DNA of 15,939 nucleotides from Candidatus Gottesmanbacteria bacterium CG_4_10_14_0_8_um_filter_37_24 (GTDB taxonomy: Bacteria; Patescibacteriota; Microgenomatia; 2-02-FULL-39-11): contig PFMK01000022.1 in NCBI GenBank assembly GCA_002785215.1, positions 13,083 to 29,021 of the forward strand, read 5' to 3'. Numbering within the stretch: the first letter of the stretch is position 1; each line of letters starts with the position of its first letter. Positions 7,310 through 13,492 of this stretch are shown in pieces. A program made the position numbers and the translations under genes. The notes below the pieces were generated by a model. It was not told where the DNA came from and did not search any database. It worked only from the letters and a program-made list of their open reading frames with translations.

Positions 7310-7945
7310 TCAAGTTTTTTTTACTTCCCTGGCAACAACCTTATCCAAAACATAGACTGCACATGGATTAATACCAATAAAGTCAGGATATTTTTTCTAC
7401 TTTCTATGTAAGTTGATTCGCTTAAGGAAATCTTTTTTGGGCAAGTAGATATTGAAAAAGAATCAGTTGTTGTGATTTTTTATTAGTCACGAGTAGACTT
7501 TCGCAGGCTTTACCATCTTTGTCCCCTCTAGACGGTTGGTATCTTTATTTAATCCAACAGAATTAATGAAGAATCTTTGTACTTCTTCCTAGGTGAAAAA
7601 TCATCAAAGTTATATTCATCTCTATACTTACCGCTGCATGTAGCCACGTTACCTGCTTTATCACACATCACTTTTGCGTTTTTTATGGAGATGATCCCAA
7701 CAACAGCTTACCTAAATCCCAGTCATTGTTTGTGGCTTCCCAATCCGAATGCTCCTAATAAAATAGCTATAAATTAGTTTAACTATCTTTTTCGTACCTG
7801 TACTTGCTTCTGCTAATGGTTTAAATTTTGGAATAGACATGGAGTTTACCAAACTGGGTATAACATATAAACTGCAATAAGAATGAGTAAAAATATAACT
7901 GTGAAACGTGCAATTTTATTGCCTCTTATATTCAGAACTTTGCAT
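7310..7945 (-). pseudogene. Decayed gene for a membrane-anchored protein
   Basis: No intact frame exists, but the minus strand reads as protein in pieces across several frames. From the 5' end these are KIARFTVIFLLILIAVYMLY (a membrane helix), KFKPLAEASTGTKKIVKLI, LLGAFGLGSHK, a stretch containing VMCDKAGNVATCSGKYRDEY and FDDFSPRKKYKDSS, VGLNKDTNRLEGTKMVKP, and finally GINPCAVYVLDKVVAREV before a stop at 7310-7312. In-frame stops and at least three frame changes separate them. The original protein would have had about 190-200 residues, with an N-terminal anchor and an extracytoplasmic domain containing cysteines. I do not recognise the family. Decay here fits the neighbouring mobile-element debris. 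Confidence 0.6.
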
Positions 7946-7954
7946 TTGTTAGAG

Positions 7955-8123
7955 TTTAACTAGCACTGAGGCTGAAACAACGATAAAGATTCCTATTGAA
8001 TTAAGTATAAAGGATAGAATAAGGAATTTAAATATCAATATTCAATCAATACAACGCAAAAGATTGGTTTTTTCTTACAGAATTATTTTATTTTCATTTA
8101 CATTCAAGAAGTTATCCTGGTAA
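7955..8123 (+). other. Open stretch without a canonical start, possible gene remnant
   Basis: Between a TAG and a TAA on the + strand an open frame of about 55 codons includes TTIKIPIELSIKDRIRNLNI, which has the rhythm of a short strand-helix DNA-binding segment. There is no ATG or GTG; the only TTG is late. It may be a decayed gene, or chance in AT-rich DNA. Confidence 0.25.
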
Positions 8124-8125
8124 TT

Positions 8126-8143
8126 TGTTATAATAATTTCAGG
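8126..8143 (+). promoter_or_regulatory. Extended -10 promoter of the peptide locus
   Basis: TGTTATAAT at 8126-8134 is a perfect extended -10 (TGnTATAAT). Transcription would start near 8141, giving a 13-base leader (AGGTTAGAAAAAA) whose AGG is the only ribosome-binding hint before the ATG at 8154. It would drive both the membrane protein and the cysteine-rich peptide. Confidence 0.6.
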
Positions 8144-8153
8144 TTAGAAAAAA

Positions 8154-8663
8154 ATGTACAGAATTTTTAAAATATTACTTATAATACTTATTCTAATTAC
8201 TTTAACTGAAATCGTATATTATTTTTATGTATCTTACTATTCCAAAAAAAACAATTTTGCCCCAGAAACAGTTAATAGCAATCCGAAACCCTCAAATATT
8301 AATTCTCCGACAATGTTCCAGAAGAATTTATCAGATGAGAAATTTGAGGATATTATAAAATACTATTATGAATTGGTGAATAAAAACAGCGATGGTAATA
8401 TTTATTTAGTTATTGAACAAAAAGCTTCTATTGGTAACATTATTATAAGAGACCGTGATAATTATTTGGTTATTAACAACAATAAAGGTGAAATTATCGG
8501 AGAATATTTTCTTGATAATAATATCAGTATTTACTCAATCAAAAACAATACAAAAATTCCAATATCTCCTAGGGACCTAAAATTAAATGACAAACTGACA
8601 ATTAAGATCAGAAAAAATTTAATTACTAAACAGGAGTCTGTTGAGTTTGAAATAAACCCATGA
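8154..8663 (+). CDS. Membrane-anchored protein, first gene of the peptide locus
   Basis: The 169-residue product has an N-terminal membrane helix (about residues 5-27), a Pro/Asn/Ser linker, a charged helix (LSDEKFEDIIKYYYELVN) and a C-terminal beta-rich domain. The last part (GNIIIRDRDNYLVINNNKGE, NTKIPISPRDLKLNDKLTIKI) has the strand pattern of DUF5666-type OB-like domains, as in the gene at 403-852. That similarity is my inference from pattern, not a search. The stop overlaps the start of the 66-residue peptide gene (ATGA), so the two are translated together. The gene is visibly richer in A+T than the flanking operons, hinting at separate origin. It might help export, anchoring or immunity for the peptide; nothing in the sequence proves this. 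Confidence 0.7.
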   Translation: MYRIFKILLIILILITLTEIVYYFYVSYYSKKNNFAPETVNSNPKPSNINSPTMFQKNLSDEKFEDIIKYYYELVNKNSDGNIYLVIEQKASIGNIIIRDRDNYLVINNNKGEIIGEYFLDNNISIYSIKNNTKIPISPRDLKLNDKLTIKIRKNLITKQESVEFEINP

Positions 8664-8860
8664 TTAAAAAAAAATTCCAATACCGAAAGCCGAAAATTAT
8701 CACGAAAACTATATACTATAAATTATTTTATGATATTGAATTGTTTTCAACTGATGAGGGTTTATTGCTTGCAGATCAACCTGGCCATTGTAATGGTCTT
8801 TGCATGCAATGCGGTAGTGGTTGTTGGATGTGTTCAGGAGGTTCTGGGCATTGTCCCTAA
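8660..8860 (+). CDS. Cys/Gly-rich small peptide, candidate RiPP precursor
   Basis: The 66-residue peptide has two distinct halves. Residues 1-38 form a Lys/Tyr-rich leader-like part (RKPKIITKTIYYKLFYDIEL, then STDEGLLLAD). Residues 42-66 form a compact tail with six Cys (44, 48, 51, 55, 58, 65), seven Gly, one Trp, three Ser and two His. The Cys spacing is C-x3-C-x2-C-x3-C-x2-C-x6-C. A charged leader ending in an acidic/LLLA segment followed by a short Cys/Gly/Ser core is the usual layout of precursors of modified peptides. It is coupled to the upstream gene by an ATGA overlap and faces a convergent HPr-kinase-like gene, a family known to phosphorylate some lasso peptides. No radical-SAM, cyclase or transporter gene is present here. 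Alternatives are a small metal- or iron-sulfur-binding protein. Confidence 0.65.
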   Translation: MIKKKFQYRKPKIITKTIYYKLFYDIELFSTDEGLLLADQPGHCNGLCMQCGSGCWMCSGGSGHCP

Positions 8861-9690
8861 CTATTTGATTTACGAATTAATTTTAAAAGCTCCGCTCTGT
8901 TCTTAGGAAATTCAAGATAATAAAAAAAATTATACTTCTTTACAACAAGAAAAAGATTCTGTAGTAGCATATTTAAGAACACTTTCTCCAAGCAAAGTTG
9001 ATGTGTAAGATTGATAATTATTTTCTCCTTATTAGTTATTTGTTTAATATTTGACTGTTTGGATTTCTTAATAAAAATAATATTATTCACCAAAAATTTA
9101 TTTCTTGGGCTTTTAACCCCTAACCCTTTTTCATAAAATGGCGACTGGTAGAAGTACAATCCACTTTTATCCTCTCTAAGTATTAGAGTGTCATCGGCAA
9201 TAATTTCATGTTTATTTTTCAAAAGCGTAACGATAGTTGATTTACCCGAACCACTAGAGCCTAAAAATAAAACAGCTTTATTATTTACCAAGCTTGCAGA
9301 TGCATGAAAAAACATTCCTTTGTTTAGTGAAAGAAGCTTTAAAAGAGCATACCGCACAATGATAACCATCTCATGAATACTTATATTTTGGTAAGTAACA
9401 ATTTTTGTTGGATTTTCTTCAAAAAAAAACAGGAAAACTCGATTTTTCCTGTGAGTAAGATATGGAGAAAAAGGAAATGCTTCGATTGTATAGTCAATTT
9501 TCTTTACTTTTTCTTTTGTTATAAAATCACGGAAGTGGTATTTAATATCTTGCTCAAGAGTATTGAATATCCCCTCTATCGGAATATTTTCATTTATAGT
9601 CGGAGAAAATTTAATACTTATGATAAAATCTGCAATTTTTAAGTTGATTAAGCTCATTTTTAATTTGTGGAGCTTATGATTACTTGTCAT
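8857..9690 (-). CDS. HPr-kinase-like P-loop ATPase, candidate peptide kinase
   Basis: The 277-residue protein has an N-terminal mixed domain and a C-terminal kinase-like core. The core has FFHASASLV (127-135), a strand, the Walker A motif GSSGSGKST (144-152) and IIADDTLIL (163-170). HASA-then-P-loop-then-ADD is the signature of the HPr kinase/phosphorylase fold as found in HprK-related proteins of peptide biosynthesis loci. True HprK is longer and regulates sugar uptake through HPr; no HPr partner is seen here. Its TAG stop (8857-8859) overlaps the peptide gene's TAA (8858-8860), so the two genes meet tail to tail without a terminator. No Shine-Dalgarno site precedes the ATG; a later start at M12 (9657) is possible. 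It probably phosphorylates a Ser or Thr of the neighbouring peptide, which is an inference from context. Confidence 0.7.
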   Translation of the reverse strand: MTSNHKLHKLKMSLINLKIADFIISIKFSPTINENIPIEGIFNTLEQDIKYHFRDFITKEKVKKIDYTIEAFPFSPYLTHRKNRVFLFFFEENPTKIVTYQNISIHEMVIIVRYALLKLLSLNKGMFFHASASLVNNKAVLFLGSSGSGKSTIVTLLKNKHEIIADDTLILREDKSGLYFYQSPFYEKGLGVKSPRNKFLVNNIIFIKKSKQSNIKQITNKEKIIINLTHQLCLEKVFLNMLLQNLFLVVKKYNFFYYLEFPKNRAELLKLIRKSNS

Positions 9691-9740
9691 ATTTAGGATT
9701 TAGAGACGGTTGTACTAGTCCAGTAATTCGGTAACAGTTA

Positions 9741-9959
9741 TTAACTTTTCTTACGGTGTAATATTTTAAATCCTCCATGTCTTCTTATATGATTATACTC
9801 CAATAGAAAGTGTCCCAGATTCTTCACAAAATCCTGTTTAGTTTTATAGTAATTTGGTCTTAGGAATTCTCTATGGACTATTTTCCAAAATGCCTCAATC
9901 TTTCCATTGGTTTGGGGTCTGTATTATTTGGTATACCTATGTTTAACTCCAATACTTTG
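9741..9959 (-). pseudogene. Truncated DDE transposase (integrase core), C-terminal remnant
   Basis: On the minus strand, 72 codons read as the end of an IS481/IS3-type integrase-core transposase. They run SIGVKHRYTK, an in-frame stop, YRPQTNGKIEAFWKIVHREF, then YYKTKQDFVKNLGHFLLEYN and HIRRHGG. The QTNGKIEAFW stretch carries the glutamate of the DDE triad. The two catalytic aspartates are missing because the frame ends exactly where the 101-bp repeat begins (9960). Both the internal stop and the truncation show it is dead. No terminal inverted repeat of the parent insertion sequence was found. Confidence 0.8.
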
Positions 9960-10061
9960 TATACTCACGTAACTCAGGTTTGCCACTGAGTTACTCAGTA
10001 TATACCCTTCTAATCCGCTTTTTCACCATACCGGGGGTGCAAACCGGAGTAAAAAGGGTAT
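9960..10061 (+). repeat. 101-bp two-hairpin repeat, copy 2
   Basis: This is the second copy of the element at 5243-5343, in the same orientation, with one extra base and about six substitutions. Hairpin 1 is unchanged in its 9-bp stem (9969-9977 with 9986-9994). Hairpin 2 keeps TACCCTT/AAGGGTA with one mismatch beyond. The GGTTTGC (9977-9983) and GCAAACC (10039-10045) complementarity is preserved. The left border touches a truncated transposase and the right border a truncated GIY-YIG gene. Confidence 0.85.
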
Positions 10062-10257
10062 TAACCAGTTCAACAAAATGACCACTCTTGCTTTTATTCT
10101 CGCAGAAAAGTACAAAACCAGATTACTTTCATTGGACGAAAATCCTTAGTTGATTCACATCACCTCTTTGATGTTCCCTAATTCTGATTTTGATATTTGG
10201 AGTGGATCCGGTGTAAATCGAGTTATTCGAGAGTTTTAATAGATAGACGAAATACAT
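10062..10257 (-). pseudogene. Truncated GIY-YIG nuclease gene
   Basis: From an ATG at 10257 the minus strand reads MYFVYLLKLSNNSIYTGST, then NIKIRIREHQRGDVNQLR. This is the N-terminal half of a small GIY-YIG endonuclease (Y-x-VYLL, IYTGST, R-x-R-x-REH). A shift of frame then continues the family pattern as FRPMKVIWFCTFLRE before a TAA. Further stops follow, and the frame ends at the border of the 101-bp repeat. The protein would normally have about 85-95 residues. The gene is broken by a frameshift, stops and loss of the C-terminus. GIY-YIG single-domain proteins are common and often multicopy in low-GC Patescibacteria. Confidence 0.8.
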
Positions 10258-10304
10258 TGTATTCTTCACCCTACGCGTCCTTCGCTTTTCCAGCCATCAG
10301 ATGA

Positions 10305-10438
10305 TACACTTCGCATTAAATTGCTAAATGTAAAAAATCTAAATTTTTGCTTTATAGTTCTAACAGAAGGCTACGCGAAACCCCGCAAGCGGGATGAAGT
10401 GTAACGGAGGACCATTTACAGTATTAAAACCTTCTGTT
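10305..10438. repeat. Structured palindromic element beside the GIY-YIG remnant
   Basis: AACAGAAGG (10362-10370) pairs with CCTTCTGTT (10430-10438). Inside lies a GC-rich hairpin CCCGC-AA-GCGGG (10382-10393). TACACTTC (10305-10312) is complementary to GAAGTGTA (10396-10403). A 22-nt dispersed repeat copy sits at 10411-10432. This GC-rich island stands out from the surrounding AT-rich DNA and lies 5' of the GIY-YIG frame. It may be part of the mobile unit that carried the nuclease, or a folded RNA. Confidence 0.55.
10411..10432 (+). repeat. 22-nt dispersed repeat, copy A
   Basis: This is the most diverged of three copies of the motif ACCATTTACAGTGTTAGAAC-CT (here with A for G at two places). 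It lies 42 bases 3' of the HEAT-repeat gene stop, within the structured palindromic element. Confidence 0.6.
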
Positions 10439-10474
10439 TGGCTTCGTTTAATTTACCGTTATATTCTCCCTTTA

Positions 10475-11005
10475 CTACACCAAACACTGTTTATTTATCG
10501 CTTTCAGTGCTTTCAAATAGACATTTTTCACTCCATTATTTTTTTCTCTTTTCAGTATTACTCCTATCTTTAGAATTAGACTAGCACGAATATTAAGGTT
10601 GTATTTTGCAATCTCTCCCAAAGCTAAAGCCGCGCTCCATCTCACAACTGTTCCTTTGTCTTTGGTATTCAACATCAGCTTATCAACAGCTTTTGCTGCC
10701 CTTTCCGGGTATCTTTGGGAAACATTGGCAATAACTCTGGCGGCTTCCCACCTAACTCGTGGAGAATCCTGATAATCCAGGAATTCAATAACTGTATCAA
10801 TCATGTCTTCTGCGATACCCGGATCATCTTTTGAAATATATTCCAAAGACTCCATCAAGACTCCCTTTTCCACCTTAGAGCCTGCTTTTAACGCTTCTTT
10901 AATTTGAAATAACAGTTTTTTATCCTTTCTTATCGCTTCAGAAATCTCAAACAGCAATTGTTTGCTGTTTTTCTTTGAATTTCTGATTTCATCAAGTATG
11001 TTCAT
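10475..11005 (-). CDS. HEAT-repeat protein
   Basis: The 176-residue protein is all helical. Two clear HEAT units are visible, SPRVRWEAARVIANVSQRYP (81-100) and GTVVRWSAALALGEIAKYN (118-136), each with the conserved Arg/Trp/Ala pattern of the second helix. A weaker unit at about 45-75 and a C-terminal unit ending in YLKALKAINKQ complete a short solenoid. HEAT solenoids are protein or DNA binding scaffolds; PBS-lyase-type and DNA-alkylation-repair-type members exist, but no catalytic residue is recognisable here. It is a single cytoplasmic protein with no signal peptide. GGTGAT upstream (about 14 bases before the ATG) is a poor ribosome site. It is flanked on both sides by copies of the 22-nt repeat. 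Confidence 0.75.
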   Translation of the reverse strand: MNILDEIRNSKKNSKQLLFEISEAIRKDKKLLFQIKEALKAGSKVEKGVLMESLEYISKDDPGIAEDMIDTVIEFLDYQDSPRVRWEAARVIANVSQRYPERAAKAVDKLMLNTKDKGTVVRWSAALALGEIAKYNLNIRASLILKIGVILKREKNNGVKNVYLKALKAINKQCLV

Positions 11006-11110
11006 ATAATTATTTTTATCACCAAAGCCGGAAAATACATTACCATTAATTCATCGATTTTGACTGTTATACAAGGCTATCTTATGAAGCATAACTTAAT
11101 ATTAAAAATA

Positions 11111-11132
11111 ACCATTTTCAGTGTTAGAACCT
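11111..11132 (+). repeat. 22-nt dispersed repeat, copy B
   Basis: This copy matches the motif ACCATTTACAGTGTTAGAAC-CT with one substitution (TTTTC for TTTAC). It lies 65 bases 3' of the cation-transporter gene stop. A weak stem with upstream CTTAATATT is possible only with G-U pairs. Confidence 0.7.
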
Positions 11133-11197
11133 ATTTTGCTTCCTTCGGTTCACTTAATTATGCCTATAAGATCTAATTAAATAAACACAAATCCTCA

Positions 11198-11809
11198 TCA
11201 GCAACTGCATAACTTCTTTTCTTTATAGGTATTATACCCTTCCTTAAACAGAAACATCGAGATAATTACTCCTGCAACCGCATCACTCCACCAGATATGA
11301 AAGAAATAGTTTAATCCTAGACCGATAAGCATTGTTATTGACATCCATATACAGGCAAGGGTCTGTTTAGAGTCAGCAACCAGACTTCTTATATGATTCT
11401 TCATCCCCAGGTTGATTTTGTTTCTATATAGGCCGATCATTACTATAATTGAGATGATAGCAATAATTATGCCAAATACACCTTGTGACGGAGGCTTCTG
11501 TTCGACGAGTTTGATTATCGATTCATATAAAACATAACTTCCAAGGATAAAAAAGGTATATGAGATGAGCCTAATTGCTTTTTGTTCAGTTTTATCAGTA
11601 TGACTATTTGAGATGTGACCGCTTTTGGTAAATTTCCAAATCAAAATACTTCCTGACAGGCTTTCTATGAAACTATCAAGACCGAATCCAACTAGGGAAA
11701 TGCCCCCTGTACTTACTCCAACAAATATGGAGAGAATTCCTTCGACAATATTATATATAACAGTAAAGTAAGAAAGTTGTAGTGCTTTTTTATGAAGTTT
11801 TTCTGACAT
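11198..11809 (-). CDS. Short cation-efflux (CDF/TMEM163-like) transporter
   Basis: The 203-residue protein has about six membrane segments and lacks the cytoplasmic C-terminal domain of full-length CDF proteins. The diagnostic parts are YNIVEGILSIFVG (TM1), SLVGFGLDSFIESLSG (TM2, D45 and E49) and HIRSLVADSKQTLACIWMS (TM5, D146), corresponding to the metal-binding site of CDF exporters with the histidines replaced. This fits the short bacterial cation transporters related to TMEM163, which would move Zn2+ or similar divalent ions out of the cytoplasm. The C-terminus ends KKLCSC, a possible metal-capturing tail. It lies 66 bases after the methyltransferase of the PadR operon and may be its last gene or have its own promoter near the palindrome at 11854-11868. 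Confidence 0.8.
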   Translation of the reverse strand: MSEKLHKKALQLSYFTVIYNIVEGILSIFVGVSTGGISLVGFGLDSFIESLSGSILIWKFTKSGHISNSHTDKTEQKAIRLISYTFFILGSYVLYESIIKLVEQKPPSQGVFGIIIAIISIIVMIGLYRNKINLGMKNHIRSLVADSKQTLACIWMSITMLIGLGLNYFFHIWWSDAVAGVIISMFLFKEGYNTYKEKKLCSC

Positions 11810-11853
11810 GGAAATTAAAATGAGATAGCCTTGTCTACCCCGATATTCTTATT

Positions 11854-11868
11854 AATAAGTTACTTATT
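11854..11868. promoter_or_regulatory. 15-bp palindrome before the cation transporter
   Basis: AATAAGT-T-ACTTATT is a perfect palindrome with a one-base centre, located in the 66-base gap between the methyltransferase stop and the transporter start. It could be an operator for a metal-responsive repressor. AT-richness makes a chance palindrome possible, and no clear -10 accompanies it. Confidence 0.35.
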
Positions 11869-11875
11869 CTATCAT

Positions 11876-12448
11876 CTAGGTAGAGTTTATTCCCAAAATA
11901 CCATAGTGATATGGAGGGAGAGGAATTATCTTTTTTTTCAAATTAAAGCCTGCTTTTTTCAACCAATCCTGAATCTGTTCAGGACGCGGACGAATACTCA
12001 TTGGTGGACCACGGGGTGTTGTAGGATCAGGAATCCAATGAATGATGGCAACTTTTCCTTTTGAGGTAAGATTCCTTTTTGTTTCAATTAAAATCTTCAG
12101 CGGATCTTCTGCGTGGAGGATATTAAATAGCATCACAAGATCACAGCATGAGTCGGCTAAATCTGTACCATCGACCATAAAATCTCTTTGAATTACTTTT
12201 ACATTTCTTAAGCCTGATTGTTTGACTTTTTCTTGTGTCATTCGTAGCATGTCTTTTTCGATGTCAATCGCATATACCTTGCCTTTAGTTCTTTTTGCAA
12301 CAGGAATGGTAAATGTTCCATAACCGCAACCCAAATCAGCTATGTTTCCGGCTACATTTTTGATGCCTAAACTATCCAAAATGACTTCCGGATCAAAAAA
12401 TGTATCCCACATCATTTCATCGGGCATTCCGCTTTCTCTAGTTTTCAT
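11876..12448 (-). CDS. Class I SAM-dependent methyltransferase (UbiE/arsenite-methylase-like)
   Basis: The 190-residue protein is a single Rossmann methyltransferase domain. Motif I is ADLGCGYGTF (37-46), the ribose acid is in VYAIDIEKDM (58-67), RDFMVDGTDL gives motif II, and DLVMLFNILH gives motif IV. The C-terminus (PDPTTPRGPPMSIRPRPEQI, then a LKKAGF helix) resembles small-molecule methyltransferases near UbiE. The cytoplasmic acceptor is unknown; with DsrE, DUF302 and a metal exporter beside it, a thiol, metalloid or other toxic small molecule is a reasonable guess. A good Shine-Dalgarno site GGAGAA stands before the ATG, and the gene follows the SHOCT gene by 18 bases, so it is part of the PadR operon. 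Confidence 0.8.
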   Translation of the reverse strand: MKTRESGMPDEMMWDTFFDPEVILDSLGIKNVAGNIADLGCGYGTFTIPVAKRTKGKVYAIDIEKDMLRMTQEKVKQSGLRNVKVIQRDFMVDGTDLADSCCDLVMLFNILHAEDPLKILIETKRNLTSKGKVAIIHWIPDPTTPRGPPMSIRPRPEQIQDWLKKAGFNLKKKIIPLPPYHYGILGINST

Positions 12449-12466
12449 GAATTCTCCAAGTAAGAC

Positions 12467-13090
12467 TTATCTTAAATTTTTTTTCATTTCCTCAAATTCC
12501 TTTTTATTGATTTCTCCTTTAGCATAACGTTCTCTGAGTATATCAATTGGCGTTTTACTTTCTTTTGAAAAACCACCATTTAAATATCGAATAAGGGCAA
12601 TTACTCCAAGAATTAGAACTATCCAGAATAAAAGCATTGGTATCCATGCTAAGACACCAAACCCACCCCAACCCATCATATTATTCCAACCACCATAACC
12701 CATCATAGGATTACCACCTCCCTTCCCGGTATCACAACAACTACCTCGTTTACCCCAAGTAATATGCATTTGTTCTTCCCCCTGTTCTCCCGTCATTGAT
12801 TTCATCATATTGTTCATCGCGATATGTCTTGATGTATCTCCGATAGATTGACCCATAAAATATTCGCCAATTTTCTCGAAATCTGCATCTTTAAGCTCTG
12901 AACAGGTAACTGTTTTGTTGTTTAGACTGTCCAAAAGCTGTTTACCTTCTTGTTCTTCCTGTTGCTGGCTTTGAATTGCCGCATTATCGGGAGATGAACC
13001 TGAGAAACCCATCATTCCTTGAGCAAAAGCTACGGATGGTGTTACTGTCAAAGTGAACAAAAAAAGTATAATGAATAATAGCTTTTTCAT
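12467..13090 (-). CDS. Secreted/membrane SHOCT-domain protein
   Basis: I take the ATG at 13090 (207 residues) because it begins a clear signal peptide (MKKLLFIILFLFTLTVTPSV, then AFA-Q); the longer frame from 13156 would put 22 residues in front of it. After the signal comes a helical region, QQQEEQEGKQLLDSLNNKTV then TCSELKDADFEKIGEYFMGQ, with one Cys (C63). A Met/Gly/Trp-rich stretch with CC at 118-119 follows, then a membrane helix (about 145-168) and a SHOCT motif DILRERYAKGEINKKEFEEM at the C-terminus. SHOCT tails are short oligomerisation modules. The Met-rich and Cys-rich part suggests soft-metal contact outside the membrane, but this is inference. It starts 4 bases after the DUF302 stop and has no own ribosome site, so translation is probably coupled. 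Confidence 0.75.
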   Translation of the reverse strand: MKKLLFIILFLFTLTVTPSVAFAQGMMGFSGSSPDNAAIQSQQQEEQEGKQLLDSLNNKTVTCSELKDADFEKIGEYFMGQSIGDTSRHIAMNNMMKSMTGEQGEEQMHITWGKRGSCCDTGKGGGNPMMGYGGWNNMMGWGGFGVLAWIPMLLFWIVLILGVIALIRYLNGGFSKESKTPIDILRERYAKGEINKKEFEEMKKNLR

Positions 13091-13094
13091 AAGA

Positions 13095-13478
13095 TTATTT
13101 ACTTTTATCAATGATTCCTCTAATAATTTCATCAACTTCTTTAGGTAGTGAACCAAGATTGGCTTCTGGGAAAAATTGAGTTAGGATTATCGGTCTCATT
13201 CCTGAAATGTATGTTTTTCCGTCTTTTCGGTACACATTTATTTTACAGGGAAAGCAAAGACCAATCTTCATGTCTGCCTGTAAAGCGTTATAGGCATTTC
13301 TGGCATTGCAAATCTCAATTATCTTAAAGGATTCAATAGTAAAGTCCTTTTCAGCTAAAGTTTTCATAACGTCATGGATAAAAAGAACACGGAAACCTGC
13401 GTTTTTAGTCTCCTGCTCAACTGTTTTTACTGCTTCGTCAAAAGTTTTGTTTGTAGTAACGGTATAATCAAAATTCAT
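13095..13478 (-). CDS. DUF302 family protein
   Basis: The 127-residue protein matches DUF302, a small alpha/beta fold. Evidence is the opening FDYTVTTNKTFDEAVKTVEQ, then GFRVLFIHDV, the helix-strand FKIIEICNARNAYNALQAD, and IGLCFPCKINVYRKDGKTY. Three cysteines (C57, C75, C78) include a CxxC pair in the conserved strand, suggesting redox or metal chemistry. DUF302 proteins are cytoplasmic or periplasmic proteins of unknown role; here no signal peptide is present. AGGGTGA before the ATG is a usable Shine-Dalgarno site. It lies 14 bases after the DsrE gene and 4 bases before the SHOCT gene, in the middle of the PadR operon. Confidence 0.85.
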   Translation of the reverse strand: MNFDYTVTTNKTFDEAVKTVEQETKNAGFRVLFIHDVMKTLAEKDFTIESFKIIEICNARNAYNALQADMKIGLCFPCKINVYRKDGKTYISGMRPIILTQFFPEANLGSLPKEVDEIIRGIIDKSK

Positions 13479-13492
13479 AATTTCACCCTTTC

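Noticed and set aside
7577..7777. A 66-codon + strand open frame
   Set aside because: It has no ribosome site or protein-like composition, and the minus strand of the same bases reads as pieces of a decayed gene.
10063..10240. A + strand frame (MTTLAFILAEKYKTRLLSLD) that looks like a ParA/MinD P-loop start
   Set aside because: The opposite strand reads as a clear GIY-YIG nuclease over the same bases, and the P-loop glycines and lysine are absent.
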